The notes below the pieces were generated by a model. That model saw nothing but the letters and a program-made list of their open reading frames with translations. It searched no databases and had not been told where the DNA came from. From positions 13,965 through 48,083 of the forward strand of contig OMZR01000010.1 in NCBI GenBank assembly GCA_900315575.1: DNA of 34,119 nt, given 5' to 3'. A program made the translations under genes and the position numbers. This DNA is from an uncultured Veillonellaceae bacterium. Its GTDB lineage: Bacteria; Bacillota; Negativicutes; Selenomonadales; Selenomonadaceae. Positions 23,357 through 31,474 of the stretch are shown here, piece after piece (position 1 is the stretch's first letter; each line of letters starts with the position of its first letter).

Positions 23357-24460
23357 TTGGACGAAATCACATGGAAGCGCTCGATCGCGCGGCGGCAGCG
23401 GCGCATCCAGCGGCAGCGACGGTTCTTTGTGCTCGTGCTCATCGCCGCCATCGGCATTGCCATGAGCATCTGGTACATCTTTTTCTACATGCGGACGCCG
23501 GAATACGCGCTCAAGGAAGTCCAGACGTCCATTGAAAAGCGCGACAGCAAGACCTTCGCCCGCTATGTCAACCTCGACCTCCTGACGAGCCAGGCATACG
23601 ACGACCTCACGCGCGACCTCTTTGCCTACGACGCGACACTGACGCCGAAGACGCGCGTGCTGTTCGAGAAATTCTACATCCTCGTGAAGCCAGAGCTCAC
23701 GCGCGGCACGCAGGAAGCGATCCTGCGCCGCGTCGACAGCGGTCTCTGGACGCTGCCGGACGGCCTCGACATTTTGAAAGGCCACCAGCTCGGCATCGAC
23801 TTCGAGCGCTTCCTTGCGCGCACGCAGCTCCGCAATACGACGCTCGTCTCCGTCGGCAGCATCACGCACGAGGGCACGACCGCCACGGCTGACGTGAACG
23901 TCAGAGAGGATGACACCGACACTTCGTTCACACTCGTCGTCGTCCTCGAAGAAGCCGAGGACGGCCACTGGCAGGTCGCCTACATCAAAAACTACCGCAA
24001 CTATCTCGACACGATCTCGCCGCTCGTCAATGACGACATCGCAAGCTATATCGACGCGACGAAGCCCATCGTCGATGAATACAACGCGACATTCGCCTCG
24101 CAGAAAGCGACATTTGCCTCGATGAACAAGACGTCGGACGGCCGCCTCTCGAAAAAGCAGCGCGAAAAGATCGCGGACTTCCTCGAAGAAGATGTCCTGC
24201 CTGCGCTGAAGAAACGGCAGGCCAAGCTCGACGAAATCGACGTGCCGAAAGGCGCAGGCTACCTCGCACGGCAGCGGCAGAAATCGACGGAAATCACGAT
24301 CAGCGCATGGCAGCACTACATCCGGGGCCTGCGCGAAGACAAGCCGCGCGAGTTCGATACGGCCGAGACGCTCATGAAGCAGGAACTCGCCATCGACCTG
24401 CGCGTCGACGACATCATCCACCATACGGCCGTCAGCAAAAATATCCCGAACCCGCCCTGA
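23357..24460 (+). CDS. Membrane-anchored protein of unknown function
   Basis: A 367-residue protein with a basic N-terminus (SIARRQRRIQRQRR), one transmembrane helix (FFVLVLIAAIGIAMSIWYIF, about residues 24-43) and a large extracytoplasmic domain. The segment after the helix (TPEYALKEVQTSIEKRD, then FARYVNLDLL) recalls DUF2939-type domains; the C-terminal half is helical and charged with a possible coiled coil. The start is inferred as TTG at 23357: GGAGG lies 7 bases upstream, whereas an in-frame ATG at 23339 would leave only about 4 bases of leader from the predicted transcription start. Function unknown; similarity to DUF2939 is tentative. Confidence 0.75.
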   Translation: MDEITWKRSIARRQRRIQRQRRFFVLVLIAAIGIAMSIWYIFFYMRTPEYALKEVQTSIEKRDSKTFARYVNLDLLTSQAYDDLTRDLFAYDATLTPKTRVLFEKFYILVKPELTRGTQEAILRRVDSGLWTLPDGLDILKGHQLGIDFERFLARTQLRNTTLVSVGSITHEGTTATADVNVREDDTDTSFTLVVVLEEAEDGHWQVAYIKNYRNYLDTISPLVNDDIASYIDATKPIVDEYNATFASQKATFASMNKTSDGRLSKKQREKIADFLEEDVLPALKKRQAKLDEIDVPKGAGYLARQRQKSTEITISAWQHYIRGLREDKPREFDTAETLMKQELAIDLRVDDIIHHTAVSKNIPNPP

Positions 24461-24498
24461 TCCTGCGCAAAAGGTCACAAAAAATTCATCGTTGTATC

Positions 24499-24527
24499 TT
24501 GCAACGGTTCGCAAAAACGAGTAAAAT
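24499..24527 (+). promoter_or_regulatory. Promoter of the EIIA gene
   Basis: TTGCAA (24499-24504), a 17-base spacer and TAAAAT (24522-24527). An imperfect dyad CGTTG...CAACG spans the -35 box. Confidence 0.55.
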
Positions 24528-24580
24528 AAGAGCAAAGAATTTAGAATGTAGTAGAAAACAAAACCAAGAAGGTGTTTCTT

Positions 24581-25045
24581 ATGACGAATCAGATTCTCGC
24601 GCCCGTCTCCGGCAAAGTCGTCGAGCTCGCCAGCGTCCCCGACCCCGTCTTTTCCGAAAAGCTCACGGGTGACGGCTGTGCCATCCTGCTCGAAGGCGCG
24701 GACGTTCTCGCGCCCGTCGATGGCGAGATCACGCTGTTCTTTGAGACGAAGCACGCCTTCGCAATCACGACAGAGAGCGGCGTGCAGGTGCTCGTGCATG
24801 TCGGCCTCGACACCGTCATCCTCGACGGCGAAGGCATCACAGCGCTCCATCAGTCAGGAGAACACGTCACAGCGGGCACGCCGATCCTCCACCTCGACCT
24901 GCCGCTGCTCAAGAAACGCCACATCAACCTGATTTCCCCCGTCCTGATCGTCAACTACGAAAAAGTCCGCGATCTCACGCCGACGGGCAGCATCGGCGCA
25001 GAAGTCGCAGCGGGAAAAGACGCCGTCCTGCGCTACGCCGTCTGA
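24581..25045 (+). CDS. PTS glucose-type EIIA component
   Basis: A 154-residue stand-alone EIIA of the glucose family (Crr-like). It has the APVSGKVVELASVPDPVFSE start, LAPVDGEITLFFETKHAFAI (auxiliary histidine H58) and the phosphorylated histidine in VLVHVGLDTVILDG (H73). It accepts phosphate from HPr and donates it to a IIB of a glucose-type permease; which permease is not evident, because the PTS operon downstream is lactose/cellobiose-type with its own IIA. The ATG at 24581 follows GAAGG. A bidirectional terminator follows at 25074-25117. Confidence 0.93.
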   Translation: MTNQILAPVSGKVVELASVPDPVFSEKLTGDGCAILLEGADVLAPVDGEITLFFETKHAFAITTESGVQVLVHVGLDTVILDGEGITALHQSGEHVTAGTPILHLDLPLLKKRHINLISPVLIVNYEKVRDLTPTGSIGAEVAAGKDAVLRYAV

Positions 25046-25071
25046 GCCGTGGGAGACCATCATGCTGCGAT

Positions 25072-25231
25072 ATGGAAAAGAGCCTCCGAAGCTTGCCAGC
25101 TCCGAAGGCTCTTTTCCTATCTCGAATTTCCTAAAATCCCAAAAGGCGATTCCGACACCGGCCAGGCAGCCATCGCATGTGCCGCCCGCCGTTGGGATTT
25201 CCCACGTCCCTTGTCGTACTGTCTTTCTGAT
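25072..25231 (-). ncRNA. Candidate structured small RNA of about 160 nt
   Basis: A minus-strand unit bounded by a strong promoter (25266-25238) and the hairpin terminator at 25117-25074, with no recognisable ORF. The body folds with a closing stem AAATCCCAA / TTGGGATTT (near 25199-25191 and 25143-25135), inside it GGCG/CGCC, GGCGGC/GCTGCC and CCG/CGG hairpins. The linkers contain several AGGA or GGGA motifs. I could not assign it to 6S, SRP, tmRNA or a common riboswitch. There is no minus-strand gene downstream, so a trans-acting sRNA is more likely than a leader. Confidence 0.5.
25074..25117. terminator. Bidirectional terminator
   Basis: Near-perfect hairpin GGAAAAGAGCC...GGCTCTTTTCC with inner pairing AGCT/AGCT. 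Works for the EIIA gene (plus) and the candidate small RNA (minus). Confidence 0.85.
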
Positions 25232-25237
25232 GTTTCT

Positions 25238-25266
25238 ATTATACGTCAGACCATTGATTCAGTCAA
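25238..25266 (-). promoter_or_regulatory. Promoter of the minus-strand candidate small RNA
   Basis: TTGACT (25266-25261), a 17-base spacer and consensus TATAAT (25243-25238), predicting a start near 25231. Confidence 0.7.
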
Positions 25267-25336
25267 CGGTTCTTCTGCTTATTCCACTGGCACTTATTTC
25301 CTGTATTTCTCGAATAGAACAAGTAAAAATAAGAAT

Positions 25337-25365
25337 TCCGTTGCGAACCTTTCCATGTTATAATG
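25337..25365 (+). promoter_or_regulatory. Probable promoter of the small membrane protein gene
   Basis: TTCCGT (25337-25342), a 17-base spacer and TATAAT (25360-25365). The -35 is weak. Confidence 0.45.
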
Positions 25366-25397
25366 AAGTATCAAAATCAACGAAAGGGCGTGATCTC

Positions 25398-25673
25398 ATG
25401 TCCCGCTTCTACGGTCACGGCGACAAGGTCGCCTATTTCTTCATCGCCTTCGGCATCTACCTCTTGTTCCGCGCCATCTCAGAGGCGCGCGTGACATCGC
25501 TGATGGGCGAGGCGCTCTACATCTCGATCGCCATCTCGCTCTTCGCGAGCAACGTGCCGCGCGTCATGGACATCCCGCTGCACCTCGTGCAGCCCATCCG
25601 CAAGGTGGAGTTCTTCACGTTCGCGCTCGCGCTCTGCTGCTTTGTCGCGCTGTGCCTGCGCTACCTCATCTGA
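25398..25673 (+). CDS. Small hydrophobic membrane protein, unknown function
   Basis: A 91-residue protein with about three hydrophobic segments (AYFFIAFGIYLLFRAIS, ALYISIAISLFAS, FFTFALALCCFVALCLRYLI) separated by short polar loops. I do not recognise a family. The ATG at 25398 follows AAGGG by 9 bases. It lies 28 bases before the RpiR regulator gene in the same direction, so the two may be co-transcribed. Codon use matches the neighbours, which supports it being real. Confidence 0.7.
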   Translation: MSRFYGHGDKVAYFFIAFGIYLLFRAISEARVTSLMGEALYISIAISLFASNVPRVMDIPLHLVQPIRKVEFFTFALALCCFVALCLRYLI

Positions 25674-25701
25674 CGTTCATTGATTTAGAAAGAAGGCTTT
25701 T

Positions 25702-26565
25702 ATGCGGCTCTTGAAAGCCATGCACGAAACGGAACGCTTTTCCTCGACGGAGCAGAACATCGTCGACTACATCCTCGCGCACCCGGCCGAAATCGCCGAC
25801 CTCACGACGCGCGAGCTCGCGGAAAAGACGTTCACGAGTCCGGCCGCCGTCTTCCGGCTCTGCCAGAAGCTCGGCCTCAAGGGCTATAACGAGTTCAAGC
25901 TCAAATTCATCAGTGAAGTCAACCGCGTCGCACCAGAAGGACGCAGCATCATCCACCGCCCGATCAAGAACACGGACACAGCGGAGGGCATTCTGCGGAA
26001 AATCGCCGCCATCGAAGTCGAAGCCATCGAGGAAACGAAAAACGAGCTCGACACCGACGCGCTCGACCGTGTCGCCGACCGCATGATGCATGCGTCCGTC
26101 ATCGACTTTTACGCCTACGATCAGAACGCCGACCTCGCGTCGATGGCCATCTACAACCTGCTGCAGATCGGCCGCCCCGCCGTGCTGCACACGGCGATGA
26201 ACAGCCAGTTCGCGCAGGCGCAGTATTCCGACAAGACGCACCTCGCCATCCTCATCAGCCGCACGGGCGAAAACCGCCGCCTCATCCGCACGGCGCAGAT
26301 TCTCACGGAACGCCACGTCCCGATCGTGCTGCTCTCCATCTCAAAAGACGCGCCGCTCGCGCGCTATGCCGACGAATTTCTCTACGTCGCGAACACCATC
26401 GAGTACCTCGATTTCGGCGGCACGGTCTTCTCCGTCGGCGTGCGATACATCATGGACGTGCTGTTCTCCATCGTCCTGAGCCGCGACGAAGCGCACATCG
26501 AAAAGAACTACGATGATTTCGAAGGCTACCTCGGACGCCTGAACGCGAAAGACCGCCTCTGGTGA
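25702..26565 (+). CDS. RpiR/MurR-family transcriptional regulator
   Basis: A 287-residue regulator with an N-terminal RpiR helix-turn-helix (FSSTEQNIVDYILAHPAEIA, then TTRELAEKTFTSPAAVFRLC and QKLGLKGYNEFKLKF) and a C-terminal SIS sugar-phosphate-binding domain (about residues 125-260; ILISRTGENRRLIRTAQI). Family members sense phosphosugars. It directly precedes the beta-glucoside PTS operon, so it probably controls it in response to a 6-phospho-glucoside or related ester. The ATG at 25702 follows AGAAGG. A REP-like element and a terminator follow the gene. Confidence 0.9.
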   Translation: MRLLKAMHETERFSSTEQNIVDYILAHPAEIADLTTRELAEKTFTSPAAVFRLCQKLGLKGYNEFKLKFISEVNRVAPEGRSIIHRPIKNTDTAEGILRKIAAIEVEAIEETKNELDTDALDRVADRMMHASVIDFYAYDQNADLASMAIYNLLQIGRPAVLHTAMNSQFAQAQYSDKTHLAILISRTGENRRLIRTAQILTERHVPIVLLSISKDAPLARYADEFLYVANTIEYLDFGGTVFSVGVRYIMDVLFSIVLSRDEAHIEKNYDDFEGYLGRLNAKDRLW

Positions 26566-26571
26566 GCTTTG

Positions 26572-26638
26572 GCCCCCTCTAGAGGGGGCTGTCAGCGAAG
26601 CTGACTGGGGGAGTAGTAGGGTGCTGTAGCCAAACAAA
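26572..26638 (+). repeat. REP-like palindromic element
   Basis: Perfect palindrome GCCCCCTCTAGAGGGGGC (26572-26589), second hairpin GTCAGCGAAGCTGAC (26591-26605), then GGGGGAGTAGTAGG and a tail ending CCAAACAAA. Same family as 28870-28939 and 20573-20640. Confidence 0.8.
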
Positions 26639-26677
26639 AGCGAAACGTTATTTCATAGCACGTTTCGCTTTTTTTGT
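26639..26677 (+). terminator. Terminator of the rpiR-like gene
   Basis: Perfect stem AGCGAAACGT / ACGTTTCGCT with an 11-base loop and a run of eight T residues. It starts right at the end of the REP-like tail. Confidence 0.85.
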
Positions 26678-26713
26678 TTCCCTGAAACGCCATTCCCATC
26701 GGATTCCAAAGTA

Positions 26714-26742
26714 TTGCAGACAGTTTTCTATCGTGTTACTAT
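26714..26742 (+). promoter_or_regulatory. Promoter of the beta-glucoside PTS operon
   Basis: TTGCAG (26714-26719), a 17-base spacer and TACTAT (26737-26742). The predicted leader of about 109 bases contains a TCCGC/GCGGA hairpin and a small AGATT/ATCT hairpin; no known antiterminator site was recognised. Confidence 0.55.
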
Positions 26743-26857
26743 GAACTCGTCGAAAGGAAATCCGCCACGCGCGCAGCGGACGTCTCAAAGATTCAAATCT
26801 GTCATACATATCAGAAAAACGACATCATTTTATGATTCTTGGGGGAGAAAAAGGAAC

Positions 26858-28159
26858 ATGACAAAACAAGAACTCTTTGATAAGTTCGTGGAGCTCATGG
26901 GGCGCTTCGCGGACATCCGCGCCGTCACCGCGCTGCGCGATGGCTTCATCATGACGACGCCGTTCACGATCTGCGGCTCCGTGTTCCTGCTGCTCGCAAA
27001 CCTGCCGATTCCTGGCTATGCCGAATTCATGGCCGACATCTTCGGCAAAGACTGGACGATTCCTCTGAACGCCGTCGCCGGCGGCACGTTCTCCGTGCTC
27101 GCCGTCATCGCCGTCCTCGCCATCACGTACAAGTACGTCGAGGCCGAAGGCTGCGACGCCATCATGGCTTCCATCCTCGCGCTCACGACGTTCATCATCA
27201 TCCTGCCGCCGTTTGCGGCGACGCCAGACGGCGCTGTCGTCAATGATGTCATCCCGAAAGCCTGGGCGGGCAGCAACGGCGTCATCACGGCCATCCTCGT
27301 CAGCTTCTTCTCCGCGTGGGTCTGCTGCTACTGCGAAAAGAATCACCTCGGCATCAAGATGCCGGAAGCCGTGCCGGGCGGCGTCGTCCGCGCGTTCGAA
27401 GCGCTGACGCCGGGTATCATCCTCTTCACGACGGCCGCCGTCATCTATGGCGTCTGCCACTTCGCTTTCAACACCACGTTCCCTGAACTCATCTTCAAGA
27501 TCATCCAGGTGCCTCTGCAGGGCCTCTCCGATACGATCATCGGCGGCACGATCGTCGCCTCGCTCCAGTCCATCCTGTTCTGGGCCGGCATCCATGGCCC
27601 GAACGTCGTCGGCGGCGTCATGAAGCCGCTCCTCATCGCGAACTCGCTCGACAACCAGGCGCTCCTCGACGCCGGCCAGCAGCTCGTCAATAATCCCGCT
27701 GCGAAAATCTTCACGGTGCAGCTCGATGATGTCTTCTACAAATCCGGCGGCTGCGGCATCACAATGGGCTTCCTGATCGCCAGCTGGCTCATCTCGAAAT
27801 CCGACCAGATGAAATCCATCACGAAGATCGCGACCGTACCGGGCCTCTTCAACATCAACGAGCCGATCATCTTCGGCCTGCCGATTGTCTTCAACCCATA
27901 CCTGCTCGTCCCGTTCATCGTCGCTCCGCTCGCCGCGTTCTATGTGACGTATGCCGCGATTGCCATCGGCTTCATGTCGCCGTTTGGCGCCGTGCAGGTG
28001 CCGTGGACGACGCCGCCGATCATCGCCGGGCTCCTGCTCGATGGCTGGCAGGGCGCTGTCATCCAGATCATCAACCTCGCGCTCTCGACGGCCATCTACT
28101 TCCCATTTGTCCGCATGCAGGACAAGAAGATGCTCGAAGAAGAGCAGGAAGCGGCCTGA
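26858..28159 (+). CDS. PTS lactose/cellobiose-family IIC permease
   Basis: A 433-residue integral membrane permease of the CelB/LicC group, which imports beta-glucosides such as cellobiose with concomitant phosphorylation. About ten hydrophobic segments are visible; family motifs include VPGLFNINEPIIFGLPIVFN near the C-terminal third and ALRDGFIMTTPFTICGSVF at the start. The ATG at 26858 has AAAGGA just upstream, in a GGGGGAGAAAAAGGAAC stretch; the open frame back to 26714 lies in the promoter and leader. It is first in an operon with IIB, IIA and a GH1 enzyme. The exact sugar is not predictable. Confidence 0.93.
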   Translation: MTKQELFDKFVELMGRFADIRAVTALRDGFIMTTPFTICGSVFLLLANLPIPGYAEFMADIFGKDWTIPLNAVAGGTFSVLAVIAVLAITYKYVEAEGCDAIMASILALTTFIIILPPFAATPDGAVVNDVIPKAWAGSNGVITAILVSFFSAWVCCYCEKNHLGIKMPEAVPGGVVRAFEALTPGIILFTTAAVIYGVCHFAFNTTFPELIFKIIQVPLQGLSDTIIGGTIVASLQSILFWAGIHGPNVVGGVMKPLLIANSLDNQALLDAGQQLVNNPAAKIFTVQLDDVFYKSGGCGITMGFLIASWLISKSDQMKSITKIATVPGLFNINEPIIFGLPIVFNPYLLVPFIVAPLAAFYVTYAAIAIGFMSPFGAVQVPWTTPPIIAGLLLDGWQGAVIQIINLALSTAIYFPFVRMQDKKMLEEEQEAA

Positions 28160-28205
28160 TTTTTGCCCATTCATCACGACCATAGATTCTTAGGAGGAAA
28201 CCATC

Positions 28206-28508
28206 ATGAAAAAAATCGTTCTTCTCTGCGCTGCCGGCATGTCCACGAGCATCCTCGTCAAGAAGATGCAGGAAGCTGCGAAAGCGGACAGCTTTGACTG
28301 CGAAATCGCCGCATATCCGACGTCCGAAGCGAAGGACAAGGCCGCGGATGCCGATGTCATCCTGCTCGGCCCCCAGGTCCGCTTCCAGGCGAAGAAGATC
28401 GCCGAGCAGTGCCCAGGCCGTCCCGTCGAGCCCATCGACATGCGCCTCTACGGCCGCATGGACGGCGCCGGCGTGCTGAAATTCGCCCGCGAGAAGATGG
28501 GGGCGTGA
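28206..28508 (+). CDS. PTS lactose/cellobiose-family IIB component
   Basis: A 100-residue cytoplasmic IIB. The phosphocysteine is C8 in KKIVLLCAAGMSTSILV, the hallmark of the cellobiose IIB family, and the rest (VILLGPQVRFQAKKIAEQ) is typical. It receives phosphate from the IIA encoded next and passes it to the sugar carried by IIC. The ATG at 28206 follows AGGAGG. Forty-six bases after IIC. Confidence 0.94.
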   Translation: MKKIVLLCAAGMSTSILVKKMQEAAKADSFDCEIAAYPTSEAKDKAADADVILLGPQVRFQAKKIAEQCPGRPVEPIDMRLYGRMDGAGVLKFAREKMGA

Positions 28509-28514
28509 GACACA

Positions 28515-28856
28515 ATGGAAGGACTCGAACTCACTGCATTCCAGATCATCTCGGCCGTCGGCACGGCGCGCAGCTCGTACATCGAGGCCATCCGCGCAGC
28601 CAAGAGCGGCGACTTTGACGGCGCGAAGAAGCTCATCAAGGAAGGCGACGAGATGTTCGTCGAGGGCCACAACGCGCATGCCGGCCTGCTCGAAAAAGAA
28701 GCAAATGGCGAAGTCGGCCCGCTCGGCCTGCTCATGGTGCACGCCGAAGACCAGCTCATGAGCGCCGAAGCGTTCAAGACCATCGCACTCGAATTCATTG
28801 ACAGCTACGAGCGGATTGAAAAGCTCGAAGCAAAAGTAAAAGAACTGGAGAAATAA
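28515..28856 (+). CDS. PTS lactose/cellobiose-family IIA component
   Basis: A 113-residue helical IIA (CelC/LacF type) that forms trimers in characterised members. The phosphohistidine is H76 in LLMVHAEDQLM. FQIISAVGTARSSYIEAI at the start is typical. It begins six bases after the IIB stop codon, so translation is likely coupled. A REP-like element separates it from the hydrolase gene. Confidence 0.94.
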   Translation: MEGLELTAFQIISAVGTARSSYIEAIRAAKSGDFDGAKKLIKEGDEMFVEGHNAHAGLLEKEANGEVGPLGLLMVHAEDQLMSAEAFKTIALEFIDSYERIEKLEAKVKELEK

Positions 28857-28869
28857 CCTCCCTCCTCAG

Positions 28870-28939
28870 GCCCCCTCCCCGAGGGGGCTGTCAGCGAAGC
28901 TGACTGGGGGAGTAGTAGGATGATCTTGCCAAACAAATC
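28870..28939 (+). repeat. REP-like palindromic element inside the PTS operon
   Basis: GCCCCCTC...GAGGGGGC hairpin, GTCAGCGAAGCTGAC (28890-28904), GGGGGAGTAGTAGG, then a tail with CCAAACAAA. Lies in the 126-base spacer between IIA and the 6-phospho-beta-glucosidase gene. It has no U-tract and probably modulates mRNA stability or processing between the two parts of the operon. Confidence 0.8.
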
Positions 28940-28955
28940 AAGAGTCATCTTCTAA

Positions 28956-30416
<1,461 letters not shown>

Positions 30417-30425
30417 TTTCCCCTG

Positions 30426-30473
30426 AAAAAAACATCCTGTGAAGAAGTCATTTTCCTCACAGGATGTTTTTTT
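30426..30473. terminator. Terminator of the PTS operon
   Basis: Perfect 17-base stem, AAAAAAACATCCTGTGA / TCACAGGATGTTTTTTT, loop of 14 bases. The A-run and T-run make it bidirectional, serving also the converging PepSY gene. The rest of the gap to 30540 holds only a small GTGC/GCAC hairpin. Confidence 0.9.
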
Positions 30474-30540
30474 GCACAGGAGAAACCGTGCAAAAACGCA
30501 CAGCTTCTCTCGTCTATATGATATTGGAGGGAGGCCTTTC

Positions 30541-31245
30541 TCAATCGACGTCGCACATCATGACGTTGCCCGTCACGGCATCAACCATGACGCGATACTT
30601 CACATCGCCATGCGAGCAGGCGATCTTGTAGGCCGGATGAAAGCGGAAATCATGCGGGGGCTGCTGACCGTTCTGCGGCGCTCCCTGCGGCATCATGCCC
30701 TGCGGCGGCTGGCCCTGCATCATGCCCTGCGGTGCTCCGCCCGGCTGTGCCATGTGCTGCATGCCATCGTGGTCGTAGCCATCATGATCGTCGCGCTCGT
30801 GGTCGTCGCGGTCATGGCTGTCATGATTGTCATGGTTCTTGTACCAGTCTTCGCTGTGCTTGCCGTCCTCCTTGTGCGACTTCTTCTCGAACTTTTCTTT
30901 CTTGTCGCCATCCTTCTTGTCGCCCTTCTGCAGTGCGAGGTTTTCGAGGCCGACGCTTTTGAACGTCAGCGAGCTCTCGTCGATGCCGACGGCTTCGGCG
31001 GCTTTCGCCTTCGCTTCGTCCTCGCTGATCAGCGTGACATTCTCACGCGCCGCCTGGCTCGCAACGAGCTGACTGCGGGCTGCGTCCCGCGCCGCGCGCT
31101 CGGCTTTGTTCTGCTGGACGTCATAGACCGCGCCCGCGCCGCCGAGGATGGCGAGCGCGACGACGGCTGCGAGGCCTTTCTTCCAATACTTCTTGCAAGC
31201 GCCTTTTGCCTGATTCTGCACGTTGTTCATTTTTTCCATATCCAT
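30541..31245 (-). CDS. PepSY membrane protein with His/Asp/Met-rich insert
   Basis: A 234-residue protein. A cytoplasmic N-terminus is followed by one transmembrane helix (LAAVVALAILGGAGAVY, about residues 25-41) and an extracytoplasmic PepSY-like domain. Its N-terminal half (VTLISEDEAKAKAAEAVGID, about 70-104) and C-terminal half (YKIACSHGDVKYRVMVDAVTGN, about 206-233) are separated by about 100 residues of low complexity: Lys/Asp (106-130), His/Asp (130-165) and Met/Pro/Gln/Gly (162-195, with repeated PQGMM). The insert should bind metal ions; His plus Met favours copper-like metals, but this is inference. The ATG at 31245 follows AAGGAGG. It is divergent from the two-component genes. Confidence 0.82.
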   Translation of the reverse strand: MDMEKMNNVQNQAKGACKKYWKKGLAAVVALAILGGAGAVYDVQQNKAERAARDAARSQLVASQAARENVTLISEDEAKAKAAEAVGIDESSLTFKSVGLENLALQKGDKKDGDKKEKFEKKSHKEDGKHSEDWYKNHDNHDSHDRDDHERDDHDGYDHDGMQHMAQPGGAPQGMMQGQPPQGMMPQGAPQNGQQPPHDFRFHPAYKIACSHGDVKYRVMVDAVTGNVMMCDVD

Positions 31246-31326
31246 GATGGATTCCTCCTTGCTATCTATCTGCTTGTTTTTCATTTTGCTGTTTCCCTTG
31301 GGACAGTTCTTATGATAGCAGGCAGT

Positions 31327-31370
31327 TTGAAACAGCGCCGCAACCATTTCGAAACAAAATCTAAACAAAA
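31327..31370. promoter_or_regulatory. Candidate response-regulator binding repeats
   Basis: Direct repeats TCGAAACAAAA (31349-31359) and TCTAAACAAAA (31360-31370) in an exact 11-base period, and a weaker copy TTGAAACAG starting at 31327, two periods upstream. This spacing is typical of OmpR-family regulators. They lie in the divergent promoter region; the PepSY gene has a TATCAT-like -10 near 31312-31317 (minus strand). Confidence 0.5.
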
Positions 31371-31474
31371 TATTTCAGAAGCAGAAACTTTGCCCCGCAC
31401 GCACAAAAGCCCCCTTTCTTCCCGCCGGTTTCATGGTAGAATGTAGGAAACCGACATCGAAAGGGGGCTTTCTC

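Noticed and set aside
26825..28183. A 452-codon minus-strand frame opposite the PTS IIC gene
   Set aside because: Composition dominated by Asp, Arg and Glu, no motif and no ribosome binding site; the plus strand encodes an obvious permease.
20573..28939. CRISPR array suggested by repeated motifs
   Set aside because: The repeats are palindromic, far apart, in both orientations and without regular spacers or cas genes.
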